A stretch of 64,000 nucleotides of DNA from Lachnospiraceae bacterium (GTDB lineage: Bacteria > Bacillota > Clostridia > Lachnospirales > Lachnospiraceae), in NCBI GenBank assembly GCA_003979345.1, contig RYVZ01000019.1:1-64000 (forward strand), written 5' to 3'. Positions 7,283 to 16,075 of the stretch are shown one piece after another (position 1 is the stretch's first letter; each line of letters begins with the position of its first letter). The position numbers were made by a program, and so were the translations under genes. Under the pieces are notes generated by a model. That model was not told where the DNA came from, did no database searches, and worked only from the letters and a program-made list of their open reading frames with translations.

Positions 7283-9943
7283 TCAAACCGAAAAGTTTAA
7301 TACAACCTTGAACAAATCTCCGTCAATTTTAATTTCTAAGGTTCCGTGCATGACATTCATCAGGCTCTGGGCAATGGAAAGGCCAAGTCCGTTCCCCTCC
7401 GTACCACGGGATGCATCCCCGCGCACAAACCGCTCTGTCAACTCCTCCGGCGGTATGTTGAGAGGATATTCGGAAATATTTTTTAATTCCATTCGGAACA
7501 TCGGCTCCGGCGTGCGGAACATACTGAAATAGACTCTCGTGTGGGGCATCGCATATTTACACAGATTACTGAACAAATTTGAAATCACACGCCATACATA
7601 ACGACTGTCTCCAATGAAGGAATCCTCCGCCTTATCTTCCGGCAGGCTGAGGATCAGCGTCAGTTCCTTTGCTGCAAATTTTTCCTCATACTCCGCCGCG
7701 ATCTGTTGTACAAGCTCTGTGGCGCTCATGCGGACCAATTCTGCCGAAACGTTTCCGCTCGTGATCCTGCTTGCCTCCACCAGATCCTCTGTCAATTGCT
7801 TTAAGCGCGCTGATTTCTCGTCCAGTACCTGAAGATATTTATGTGCGTTTTCCGACTCGATCGGTTCTTTTTTCAGTAAATCGACATAATTGATGATCGA
7901 GGTCAGCGGCGTTCTGACATCATGCGATACATTGGCGATCAGTTCCGTTCTCATCCGTTCATCCTTTACGGATTTTTCAACCGCCCTTGAAATGCCGAGA
8001 TCCATATCATTGACAAGCTCCGCAGTACGCCTGTTCATCCCGTGAAACCGTTCGGTATTGAGCACATCCCCTCTGCTTCCCTGCACGGTGCGCTCCATAT
8101 GTTTTCTTAATGCATCCTGCTCCTTAAAATAAGCAAGAACCGCCGCGCCGATCGCAAGATCCGCAAGTGTAAGAACCACAAGCAGAAGCACATATCCGTC
8201 AGCCCCGATCAATACGCCGATCAGATTCACGAATAAAAACGCAAGATATCCAACCACCCATTTGATCTTGCCGTCAACGATCCCTGACAGTTTTTTCAAT
8301 TTACTCCAAATCCACAAAAAAGCTTTTTTCAAATAAACAAGGATAAATCGAAGCAGGCTCTTTTTGTAAAGCGTCCTCTTTTTGATCCTATGGACCATCT
8401 CAAGATAGAAATACAACCCAAACGATGCAACGACTGTCACAGTGACAGCAGCAAGGACAAACATTCCGCCGCCGCTTAAATAAATACCGGCTTCATTCCC
8501 GATTTCATAATACTCCCAGTACCATTCCGCCAAAGGCTCCAGAAAATGCCACGCGATATAAATAGCACCGGTAATCGGTATAAGGATTGCCGGAAGGAGT
8601 ATCGTGAACCAGTTATCGATCGTTCTCGCCGCTGCTTCTTCCCGTCCTTCCAGCATCGTTCTTCTGATCAATGCAGTTAAAAACAGGCATACCCCTGCGA
8701 TAAATGCCGTAAACATTCCTGCCGTCATGTTCTTGATCAGTCCGTACCAGTTTCCCATGCGCCAAAGCAGATCCTCCTGGGAAAAATCCGCATCCAGCAC
8801 AAGGTAAAGCCGTTCTCCGCCCAACAGACCGATCTGCCTGCATAGCGCATCCTCATAGAGCGATATATCGTTTTTCCCAACTGAGATCGTGCCTGTGCCA
8901 ACGTGATGCACAGCGTAGTATTCCTTCTGTGTCACATAGTCATAAAGGATTCGGTTCAGCTCATCCGCATCCCCGCTCAGCGTAACCTCATCCCCGTTCA
9001 GGTTACTGTATACCAGACCGACAGCAGGATTCACCACGGCAATACCAAGATTGCCCTGTACTGCGTCCTGATCCGCATAATAGCTGTACATCCCCGCAAC
9101 ATACATCAACAGTTCTCTCAAATACGACGTGTATTCCGACAAAGTGCCCAGATCACCCGCATGAAGATACAGACTCTTTCCATCGGTCGGAAGGGCAAGC
9201 TCATAATACACGCATTCCTTCTGTATGGTCACGCCGGCAGCGTTCATCAGTATGGCATTGAGTTCTTCATAATTGACAATATCATAAGGATCTTTCTGTT
9301 TTTTTTCATAAACGGCATCAAACTGCTGTGGAATCAGCCATTGTGTCACAAACTCGCTGCGCTTCCATCTGAGCAGATCACCGATCCGATAAGTAATCCC
9401 CGTCTCCGGCACTCCCTCATTCCGCATAGAAACATAGGCAAGATCGATCATTTTGTCCTCATCATATCTGCCGTCCGTCTCAAACAATTGCCTCGCATGC
9501 GCCTGCGTCGCCAGTGAGGTAGCTTCCACAAAAAGAGCATCCTTATAGATCTGTGAATCCGTATAACCGGACGTCGTCATGACCTCGGCAAGTACGTCTC
9601 CGACCGCATAGGAAGAAAAATCGTCATCCATATCCATCACGCCAAACAGCAGCAGCTCTCCCATCACGCTCAGCACGATCAGCAGTGCGCCGGTCAGACA
9701 CATGACGTTTTGAAATTTCCGACTGTTCCAAAGCCTGTTCTTCCGTTTACCGCCCTCTTTTTGCTTTTTTGACTGCGCGGTCTTATCGCTGCCTCTCTCC
9801 GGCTCCCGCTCTTCCGGCATGATTTCTCCGCTGTTTTCTTTTATTTCTTGCTCTTTTGGCATGATCTTTCCTATGTTTACTTCTATTTCCTTCCCTTCCG
9901 GCATAACGTCCTTGCCGACCTCTTCCATTCCCCGCTCTTTCAT
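7283..9943 (-). CDS. Large membrane sensor histidine kinase
   Basis: 886 residues. The N-terminal 60 residues are charged and hold three tandem copies of a 14-residue unit (phasing motif MPE/MPK + charged + I). One membrane helix near 85-105 leads into a large extracytoplasmic sensor of about 300 residues, followed by a group of further helices (about 410-600). The C-terminal kinase core has HisKA (NVSHDVRTPLTS, phospho-His near 672) and HATPase (GNGLGLSIAQSL near the end). Ribosome binding site GGGAGG is 6 nt before ATG 9943. It follows an OmpR-type response regulator (10059-10760) with a 115-nt gap and is its likely partner. The signal is unknown; the sensor region is not one I recognise. 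Confidence 0.88.
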   Translation of the reverse strand: MKERGMEEVGKDVMPEGKEIEVNIGKIMPKEQEIKENSGEIMPEEREPERGSDKTAQSKKQKEGGKRKNRLWNSRKFQNVMCLTGALLIVLSVMGELLLFGVMDMDDDFSSYAVGDVLAEVMTTSGYTDSQIYKDALFVEATSLATQAHARQLFETDGRYDEDKMIDLAYVSMRNEGVPETGITYRIGDLLRWKRSEFVTQWLIPQQFDAVYEKKQKDPYDIVNYEELNAILMNAAGVTIQKECVYYELALPTDGKSLYLHAGDLGTLSEYTSYLRELLMYVAGMYSYYADQDAVQGNLGIAVVNPAVGLVYSNLNGDEVTLSGDADELNRILYDYVTQKEYYAVHHVGTGTISVGKNDISLYEDALCRQIGLLGGERLYLVLDADFSQEDLLWRMGNWYGLIKNMTAGMFTAFIAGVCLFLTALIRRTMLEGREEAAARTIDNWFTILLPAILIPITGAIYIAWHFLEPLAEWYWEYYEIGNEAGIYLSGGGMFVLAAVTVTVVASFGLYFYLEMVHRIKKRTLYKKSLLRFILVYLKKAFLWIWSKLKKLSGIVDGKIKWVVGYLAFLFVNLIGVLIGADGYVLLLVVLTLADLAIGAAVLAYFKEQDALRKHMERTVQGSRGDVLNTERFHGMNRRTAELVNDMDLGISRAVEKSVKDERMRTELIANVSHDVRTPLTSIINYVDLLKKEPIESENAHKYLQVLDEKSARLKQLTEDLVEASRITSGNVSAELVRMSATELVQQIAAEYEEKFAAKELTLILSLPEDKAEDSFIGDSRYVWRVISNLFSNLCKYAMPHTRVYFSMFRTPEPMFRMELKNISEYPLNIPPEELTERFVRGDASRGTEGNGLGLSIAQSLMNVMHGTLEIKIDGDLFKVVLNFSV

Positions 9944-10058
9944 GCTTTTCCTCCCTTTTCTCCAACTTGCAGAAACGCTGGTGAAAGCGTTTCATGCGCC
10001 GGATCCGTGCCGCAAAAGCGGCAAAAATACAAGTGCCGGGGGATCACAGCATGCGCAG

Positions 10059-10760
10059 TCATTGTTTTTCCAATTTATAGCCGACGCCCCACACGACTTT
10101 GATGTAGCGCGGCTCCTTTGGATTGATCTCAATTTTTTCGCGCAGATGACGAATATGAACGGCTACCGTATTGTCCGAAGAAAACGCGTCCTCTTTCCAG
10201 ACGGTTTCATAAATCCTCGATGCGGAAAATACCACGCCCGGATTCTCCATGAGCAGCTTTAAGATCAGAAATTCCATCGGTGTTAAGCGGACTTCTTCTC
10301 CGTCCACAAACACCTGCTTTTTCTCATCATCAAGCTCCAGTCCGCCGTTTATAAGCTTTTTGCCCGAAATCTGTATCCCCTGTTCTCCGCCCAAAAGCGT
10401 ATAACGTCTGATTTGGGAACGGACCCTTGCAAGAAGCTCCATCGGATTAAACGGTTTCGTCACATAATCGTCAGCGCCGTGTGTTAATCCCGCGATTTTA
10501 TCCACATCCTCCGATTTTGCAGAAAGCATCAGCACCGGGACCGCAGAAAATTCACGAATATGTTTCAGTGCCGCAATGCCGTCCATGACCGGCATCATCA
10601 CGTCAAGAATGACCAGTTGAATATCCTCGTTCTCACGCAAAAGCTTCAACGCTTCCATTCCGTTTTCCGCCCGAAGCGACTCATATCCTTCCTGCGTCAG
10701 ATAGATCTCGATCGCATCCACAATTGCTTTTTCATCATCACAGATCAATACACGGCTCAT
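10059..10760 (-). CDS. OmpR-family response regulator
   Basis: 233 residues. Receiver domain 1-120 with phospho-acceptor D53 (LVILDVMMP), acidic pair DDE at 8-10 and conserved Lys in YVTKPFNPME. Winged-helix DNA-binding domain from about 130 (LTPMEFLILKLLM; DNTVAVHIRHLREKIE; VWGVGYKLE). The arrangement is VanR/PhoP-like. GGGGAG precedes the ATG. The upstream region on minus has two TTAA-type half-sites ten bases apart (CCTTAACATTTCTTAAA, about 10796-10812), a possible autoregulatory site. It is paired with the kinase downstream. Confidence 0.92.
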   Translation of the reverse strand: MSRVLICDDEKAIVDAIEIYLTQEGYESLRAENGMEALKLLRENEDIQLVILDVMMPVMDGIAALKHIREFSAVPVLMLSAKSEDVDKIAGLTHGADDYVTKPFNPMELLARVRSQIRRYTLLGGEQGIQISGKKLINGGLELDDEKKQVFVDGEEVRLTPMEFLILKLLMENPGVVFSASRIYETVWKEDAFSSDNTVAVHIRHLREKIEINPKEPRYIKVVWGVGYKLEKQ

Positions 10761-10844
10761 CCTGTTCTCCCCTTTTACCCATTAGAACATATGATTTTTA
10801 AGAAATGTTAAGGAAAAAACGAAAGAATTTATGAAGAAAGGCAT

Positions 10845-11741
10845 CTATTTTATCATCATAAACGCGCCAAGATTTCCTCTCTGTCCCCCGCTTGCCCGGT
10901 GCGAGAACAGGATCTGCGGATTACAGCAGGTACAGACATCCGTCACAAAAATGTTCTCTTTTGGCACGCCTGCATCCAACAGCAGCAGCTCGTTTGCACG
11001 CCAAAGATCAAGCTGATATTTTCCACCCGGTTTCCGGTAAAGAAGCAGATTTTTTTCTTCTGCCTCCTCCCTGGATGCGGCGGCAGACATCCCGAATACC
11101 TCAAAAAACACATCCGCGACATCCCTGCTCACCTCATAGCATTCCCTGCAGATGGAAGGTCCGATCGCCGCAAAACAATCCGTCGGCCTTGTTCCGTAAA
11201 CATCATGCATATTCATAAGTGCAACCTGGGAAATGGACGCCGCTGTCCCGCGCCAGCCCGAATGCACAAGCCCGATCGCGCGATGCACCGGATCCGCCAG
11301 CAAAACCGGAACACAATCGGCAAAAAAGGCACAGAGAACGATTCCCTGTATATTGGTGATCAGTCCGTCAACCTGCCTGTAATCCCTGCTTTGAATGGCT
11401 CCCTTCCCCCTATCCTTTTCCGTGACCACACGGATATTTGCTGTATGCGTCTGATCCGTAAATACCATATCCTGTACAGATGCCCCCAATACTTTAGCAA
11501 CACGTGCAAAATTTTCGTCCACATTGGCCGGCATATCTCCCCTCGAATAGGAAAGATTCAGACTCTCAAGCGCACCGCTGCTGACGCCGCCAAGCCTTGT
11601 CGTAAATACTTGTTTGAGAAAATCTAATTTTTCCAGATTCGGAAATGTGAGGTACGGAAAATCTTCTCCCTTCAGATTCTTGTGATTGACGTGAACCCCT
11701 GCATGCGCACCCGCATGGCTCTTTTTTCTGATCAACTCCAT
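10845..11741 (-). CDS. pgeF: Peptidoglycan editing factor / multicopper polyphenol oxidoreductase (YfiH family)
   Basis: 298 residues, family length about 250-280 plus a short N-terminal extension. Members of this laccase-like domain family bind metal through His and Cys; they have been linked to purine nucleoside cleavage and, in E. coli, to peptidoglycan quality control. Characteristic segments are VFTTRLGGVSSG, DGLITN...LCAFFADCVPVLL, GLVHSGWRGTAASI and the terminal CTCCNPQILFSHRASGG. AAAGGAG precedes ATG 11741. It is alone between the response regulator and yraN, and no terminator is obvious on either side. Confidence 0.88.
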   Translation of the reverse strand: MELIRKKSHAGAHAGVHVNHKNLKGEDFPYLTFPNLEKLDFLKQVFTTRLGGVSSGALESLNLSYSRGDMPANVDENFARVAKVLGASVQDMVFTDQTHTANIRVVTEKDRGKGAIQSRDYRQVDGLITNIQGIVLCAFFADCVPVLLADPVHRAIGLVHSGWRGTAASISQVALMNMHDVYGTRPTDCFAAIGPSICRECYEVSRDVADVFFEVFGMSAAASREEAEEKNLLLYRKPGGKYQLDLWRANELLLLDAGVPKENIFVTDVCTCCNPQILFSHRASGGQRGNLGAFMMIK

Positions 11742-11882
11742 TATTTTCTCCTTTGCTGTCTGACTTAAGTTGTATCGCTTGTGTCATTTTTATGTTTATC
11801 ATCACTGATGCAGCGAAATCCGTCTTCAACGATACCCTGTCATCAATCGCAATTTCAGCACATCAATGATGATACATTGGCA

Positions 11883-12272
11883 TCAATAGTATCCACCATG
11901 ATGTTCAAATGCGTTTGATATCCACCGTACCTGATCCCCAAGAATCGCCACCACGTCATAGCGGATGCCGCGCGGCGCCCTTGGCAGCATCCGTTCGTGC
12001 GTATAAAGATAGTATTCCGCCACCTTACAGATCGTCCGCTGCTTTGCACTTGTCACCGCTTCTTCCGGATAGCCGCAACCGGTGCCGGAACGATATTTCA
12101 CCTCCACAAAGATCAAATACCCGTCATGCAGCGCGATGAGATCGATCTCCCCGTATCGTGTACGGTAATTGCGCTCCACGATCATGACTCCCCGCCGTTC
12201 CAAATAATCACAGGCAATGCTTTCCTGCTCTGCTCCCTTTTTTCTTTTGTTCAGAGTATTTCCTTCTTTCAT
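11883..12272 (-). CDS. yraN: YraN family endonuclease-like protein (UPF0102)
   Basis: 129 residues. Contains the restriction-endonuclease-like core of the UPF0102 family: GAEQESIACDYLERRG, then NYRTRYGEIDLIALHDG and FVEVKYRSG, which supply the D and ExK metal-site residues of the PD-(D/E)XK fold. Function in the cell is not established. The start at 12272 has AGGA 8 nt upstream and gives the family length; earlier ATGs add an unrelated basic stretch. It follows the FlhB-tail gene, an order known from other Firmicutes (ylqH-yraN). Confidence 0.88.
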   Translation of the reverse strand: MKEGNTLNKRKKGAEQESIACDYLERRGVMIVERNYRTRYGEIDLIALHDGYLIFVEVKYRSGTGCGYPEEAVTSAKQRTICKVAEYYLYTHERMLPRAPRGIRYDVVAILGDQVRWISNAFEHHGGYY

Positions 12273-12333
12273 CTGCAATTCCTGTTTATCCGATACGCCT
12301 CCAGCTCTGGCTCTCCGGTTCTTAAGCCGCCTG

Positions 12334-12627
12334 TCATATCTGCTTTCCGCCCTTTTCCATTTTGGCCTTGATCTTATCCATCGCATCCACAAAAACGAGA
12401 ATTTCCGCCACGACCTCATACAGCTCTGGCGGTATCATTTCTCCGATTTCTAATTTCGACAGCGTATCTGCGAGTTTAGAGTCCTCATGGATCGGCACAT
12501 CCGCTTCTTTTGCCGTCTCTATGATCTTTTCCGCAACCCGTCCCTTGCCCGTCGCTATGATCTTGGGCGCCTCTTCATCAGGATTGTACTCTAAAGCAAT
12601 CGCTGTTTTCTGTTTCTTTTTGTCCAT
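12334..12627 (-). CDS. FlhB C-terminal-like protein (YlqH type)
   Basis: 97 residues resembling only the cytoplasmic tail of the flagellar export switch FlhB, without the membrane part. Motifs are AIALEYNPDEEAPKIIATGKG, where the autocleavage NPTH of true FlhB is replaced by NPDE, and VPIHEDSKLADTLSKLEIGEMIPPELYEVVAEIL. Stand-alone versions occur next to yraN in Firmicutes without a known job. GAGAGGA precedes the ATG. No other flagellar gene is in the window. Confidence 0.88.
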   Translation of the reverse strand: MDKKKQKTAIALEYNPDEEAPKIIATGKGRVAEKIIETAKEADVPIHEDSKLADTLSKLEIGEMIPPELYEVVAEILVFVDAMDKIKAKMEKGGKQI

Positions 12628-12690
12628 TCGACCATTCCTCTCTTTCTAAGATCATAGAATCAAACGGCGTTTTGGTTTCCTTCAAGTCTG

Positions 12691-12736
12691 AAAAGCCCCT
12701 TAAGCCGGACATCAAAATCCGTCATAAGAGGCTTTT
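12691..12736 (-). terminator. Terminator after leuS
   Basis: An extended hairpin: AAAAGCCTCTTA pairs with TAAGGGGCTTTT (one G-U), with a second small stem inside. It ends in TTTT on either strand. It lies about 50 nt after the leuS stop and before the ylqH-like gene. Confidence 0.6.
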
Positions 12737-12783
12737 GTAAATAACCGTCGGTCAGCCGGTTCCTCATAGAGAATACGGCATCA

Positions 12784-15192
12784 TCATTTCATCACGATAT
12801 TGACAATCCTGCCCGGCACATAGATTTCTTTCACCACTGAACCGGTCAATTTGTCTGCAAGTGCCTCACGCGCCTTGGTTATCACATCGTCTTTGGCTTC
12901 GTCTTTGGCAATGGCAAGCGTCGCCTTGGTCTTTCCATTGATTTGAAGCGCGATCTCAACGGTTGACTCCTCGGTCTTCTTCTCGTCATATTCAGGCCAT
13001 GCCGCCTGATACAGCTTTCCGCCGTATCCTTTCATCTCCCAAAGCTCTTCCGTAATATGCGGTGCGACCGGATTAAGGAGCGTCAGAAGCGTCCTGAACT
13101 CTCCCTTCGTCACACTTCCTTTTTTATAAAATTCATTGATCAGCGCCATCATTGCAGCGATTGCCGTATTATATTTGAGGCTTTCGAAATCCATGCTGAC
13201 TTTTTTGATCGTCTGATGCATCTTCGTTTCTAAGTCTGCGGAATAACCTTCCTCGTCGTTTACCATATCCTGAAGCTTCCACACGCGCTCAAGGAACCGG
13301 CGGCAGCCCTTTACACCGTCCTCCGACCAGCAGGCGCTCAATTCAAACGCACCGATGAACATTTCATAAGTTCTCAGCGTATCCGCGCCGTAATCACGCA
13401 CGATATCATCCGGATTGACGACATTGCCGCGTGACTTGCTCATTTTCTCGCCGTTTTCTCCGAGGATCATGCCGTGCGACGTCCTCTTTTGATACGGCTC
13501 CTTGCACGAAACGACCTTCTCATCATATAAAAATCTGTGCCAAAATCTGGAGTAGAGCAAATGCAGCGTCGTGTGTTCCATGCCGCCGTTGTACCAGTCT
13601 ACCGGAAGCCAATACTCCATCGCTTCTTTGCTCGCGAGCGCTTTGTCATTTTTCGGATCGGTATAGCGGATAAAATACCATGATGACCCCGCCCATTGGG
13701 GCATTGTATCCGTCTCGCGCTTCGCGGGTCCGCCGCAGCACGGGCATGTAGTGTTGACCCAATCAGTCATCGCCGCAATCGGCGATTCGCCGTTATCGGT
13801 CGGCATATAACTGTCCACTTCCGGTAAAAGCAACGGCAGCTCGCTCTCATCGAGCGGCACATAACCGCATTTCTCACAGTTCACGATCGGGATTGGCTCA
13901 CCCCAGTAACGCTGTCTCGAAAATACCCAGTCGCGTAGTTTATAATTCACTTTCGCGTTTCCGATTCCCTTTTCTTCCAAAAAGGCGATCATTTTTTCTT
14001 TTGCCTCGGCGACTTCCAGACCATTCAGAAAATCAGAATTTACGAGTTTACCAGTGGCAACATCCGTAAACACTTCTTCTTGTACGTCTTTTCCGCCTGC
14101 GACGACCTCAATGATCGGAAGTCCGAATTTTTTCGCAAACTCCCAGTCACGTTCATCGTGCGCGGGCACTGCCATGATCGCGCCTGTTCCGTAGCTCATC
14201 AATACATAATCGGAGATCCAGATCGGAATCTCCACGCCGTTCACCGGATTAACTGCTTTTAAGCCCTGAATCTCCACGCCCGTTTTCTCTTTTGCGAGTT
14301 CGGCGCGCTCAAAATCGGATTTTCTCGCCGCGGCTTCACGGTATGCCGCAATCTCATCCCAGTTTGACAACTCATCTTTGTATTTATCGATCAGCGGATG
14401 TTCCGGAGAAAGAACCATGTAAGTCGCGCCAAACAGCGTGTCGCAGCGCGTCGTATAAATACGCAGTTTATCTTCTTTTCCCTTAATCGAAAAATCAACT
14501 TCCGCTCCGGTCGATCTGCCGATCCAGTTTTTCTGTGAAACTTTTACGCGCTCAATATAGTCCACATCATCCAGTCCGTCCAAAAGCTTCTGCGCATAAT
14601 CGGTGATCTTTAACATCCACTGGCTCTGCGCCTTGCGCACAACGGGCGCACCGCAGCGCTCACAGACTCCGTTTACGACTTCTTCGTTTGCAAGTCCGAC
14701 CTTACACGACGTACACCAGTTGATCGGCATTTCAGTCTTGTAAGCAAGTCCTTTTTTGAATAATTGTAAAAAGATCCACTGGGTCCAGTGATAATATTCA
14801 GGATCTGTCGTATTGACCTCACGATTCCAGTCGAAGGAATAACCGATCGCATGAAGCTGGCTCTTAAAGCGCTCCACATTATTTTTCGTCACGATCTTCG
14901 GATGGATCCGGTTCTTGATCGCATAATTCTCGGTCGGTAAGCCGAACGCATCCCATCCCATCGGAAACAGGACGTTGTAGCCCTGCATTCTTCTTTTACG
15001 GGCAACAATATCCATCGCCGTATAAGGACGCGGATGTCCGACATGCAGTCCCTGCCCCGACGGATACGGAAACTCGACAAGCGCATAGTATTTCGGCTTG
15101 GAGTAATCCTCCGTCGCCGCAAACGCCTGCTCGTCATCCCAAATTTTCTGCCATTTCTTTTCCACAATTTTGTGATTATATAATTCTGCCAT
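12784..15192 (-). CDS. leuS: Leucyl-tRNA synthetase
   Basis: 802 residues, standard bacterial length. It attaches leucine to tRNA-Leu and edits mischarged products. Class I HIGH motif HVGH at 50-53 (YPSGQGLHVGHP), KMSKS at about 583-587, a zinc-knuckle type segment WCTSCKVGLANEE...CERCG, and the CP1 editing domain between. GGAGG is 5 nt before ATG 15192. The leader from the promoter at 15312-15339 is only about 110 nt and shows no T-box, unlike tyrS in this window. Confidence 0.96.
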   Translation of the reverse strand: MAELYNHKIVEKKWQKIWDDEQAFAATEDYSKPKYYALVEFPYPSGQGLHVGHPRPYTAMDIVARKRRMQGYNVLFPMGWDAFGLPTENYAIKNRIHPKIVTKNNVERFKSQLHAIGYSFDWNREVNTTDPEYYHWTQWIFLQLFKKGLAYKTEMPINWCTSCKVGLANEEVVNGVCERCGAPVVRKAQSQWMLKITDYAQKLLDGLDDVDYIERVKVSQKNWIGRSTGAEVDFSIKGKEDKLRIYTTRCDTLFGATYMVLSPEHPLIDKYKDELSNWDEIAAYREAAARKSDFERAELAKEKTGVEIQGLKAVNPVNGVEIPIWISDYVLMSYGTGAIMAVPAHDERDWEFAKKFGLPIIEVVAGGKDVQEEVFTDVATGKLVNSDFLNGLEVAEAKEKMIAFLEEKGIGNAKVNYKLRDWVFSRQRYWGEPIPIVNCEKCGYVPLDESELPLLLPEVDSYMPTDNGESPIAAMTDWVNTTCPCCGGPAKRETDTMPQWAGSSWYFIRYTDPKNDKALASKEAMEYWLPVDWYNGGMEHTTLHLLYSRFWHRFLYDEKVVSCKEPYQKRTSHGMILGENGEKMSKSRGNVVNPDDIVRDYGADTLRTYEMFIGAFELSACWSEDGVKGCRRFLERVWKLQDMVNDEEGYSADLETKMHQTIKKVSMDFESLKYNTAIAAMMALINEFYKKGSVTKGEFRTLLTLLNPVAPHITEELWEMKGYGGKLYQAAWPEYDEKKTEESTVEIALQINGKTKATLAIAKDEAKDDVITKAREALADKLTGSVVKEIYVPGRIVNIVMK

Positions 15193-15311
15193 TTCCGCCT
15201 CCGACTCTGCGTTCGTTCGCCCGCATATATAAAAATCCGATACCCATGCCGACGCATGCGGGAACCTGCCGATTCTTTCTCCCCGTCCGCCGCCTGCAAA
15301 TATCTGTCAAC

Positions 15312-15339
15312 ATTTTACCATTCATGGTGGATTTGTCAA
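15312..15339 (-). promoter_or_regulatory. Promoter of leuS
   Basis: On minus, TTGACA (15334-15339), 16 nt, TAAAAT (15312-15317). Transcription would begin near 15305. Confidence 0.6.
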
Positions 15340-15419
15340 CTGATGACCGCACAAATTTTCACTTATGACAGACTCCAAAAGACGGCATGACCCATGCCAT
15401 GCCGCCTCTCCCGATTCCA

Positions 15420-15866
15420 TTATGGCAATTCCAAATAACGCGACTGCATTTCCATATAAAATTGCCCGATTTCATGAAAGAGTTTTTGATTGATCCGGTA
15501 TCCTTGATCCATATTATTGACAAAACAGCTATCCACCCAAAGTCCGAACCGCATGATGGTCTGATCTTTGAAACGTATCTTAAACATCCATCTACTGCCA
15601 TACCCGTTCATCCTCCGCCCCATTCCACGAAGCCTTATCCTGCTCGCATATTCCACAAAGCATTCCGCATCCTCTCTGGTAATCACGACTTCTTTACCAA
15701 AATCCATGACTGCTACGGATTCTATTTCCTGCATGTCCAGATTTTTTAATATACGTCCTGTCTGATATTTTTCCAACAGTTTTCCGGCAAAGACATAGCC
15801 AATAAGCGCAAGAAACACGACTGCGGCAATGGCGCTGATTTTCATGGATAAGGTCCACTTTTTCAT
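15420..15866 (-). CDS. Small membrane-anchored hypothetical protein
   Basis: 148 residues. An N-terminal hydrophobic helix (about 10-28, AIAAVVFLALIGYVFAG) serves as membrane anchor or uncleaved signal. The rest is a soluble domain with many Arg, Met and aromatic residues and no motif I recognise. The start at 15866 has GGAGG 7 nt upstream. It is driven by a full consensus promoter (15943-15971) with a 9-bp inverted repeat in the leader, so expression is probably under a dedicated repressor. It is divergent from the AEC transporter gene. Confidence 0.75.
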   Translation of the reverse strand: MKKWTLSMKISAIAAVVFLALIGYVFAGKLLEKYQTGRILKNLDMQEIESVAVMDFGKEVVITREDAECFVEYASRIRLRGMGRRMNGYGSRWMFKIRFKDQTIMRFGLWVDSCFVNNMDQGYRINQKLFHEIGQFYMEMQSRYLELP

Positions 15867-15897
15867 ATATGTCCTCCTACCAGCCATTATTTTGCTA

Positions 15898-15919
15898 AAT
15901 TGTAAGAGCACTTACAATT
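15898..15919. promoter_or_regulatory. Operator-like inverted repeat
   Basis: AATTGTAAG (15898-15906) and CTTACAATT (15911-15919) form a perfect 9-bp dyad with a 4-bp centre. It sits about 17-38 nt downstream of the predicted transcript start of the membrane-protein gene, a usual place for repressor binding. The regulator is unknown. Confidence 0.6.
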
Positions 15920-15942
15920 GTTTCCTCTGTCTTATGCATATA

Positions 15943-15971
15943 ATTATATTATTTTTCTGTAGTTTTGTCAA
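15943..15971 (-). promoter_or_regulatory. Consensus sigma-A promoter
   Basis: On minus, TTGACA (15966-15971), 17 nt, TATAAT (15943-15948). It drives the gene at 15420-15866. Confidence 0.8.
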
Positions 15972-16003
15972 GCATTCCATTCACGAATGATCTCATCCAC
16001 CTC

Positions 16004-16031
16004 TTGACAATCTCCCTTAACGTGCTACACT
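16004..16031 (+). promoter_or_regulatory. Promoter of the AEC transporter
   Basis: TTGACA (16004-16009), 16 nt, TACACT (16026-16031), about 45 nt before the start codon. It is back-to-back with the promoter at 15943-15971. Confidence 0.6.
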
Positions 16032-16075
16032 CGCTAGTGGACATCCAAAGGCTGCCCGCAAGGAGGCGTATTCCC

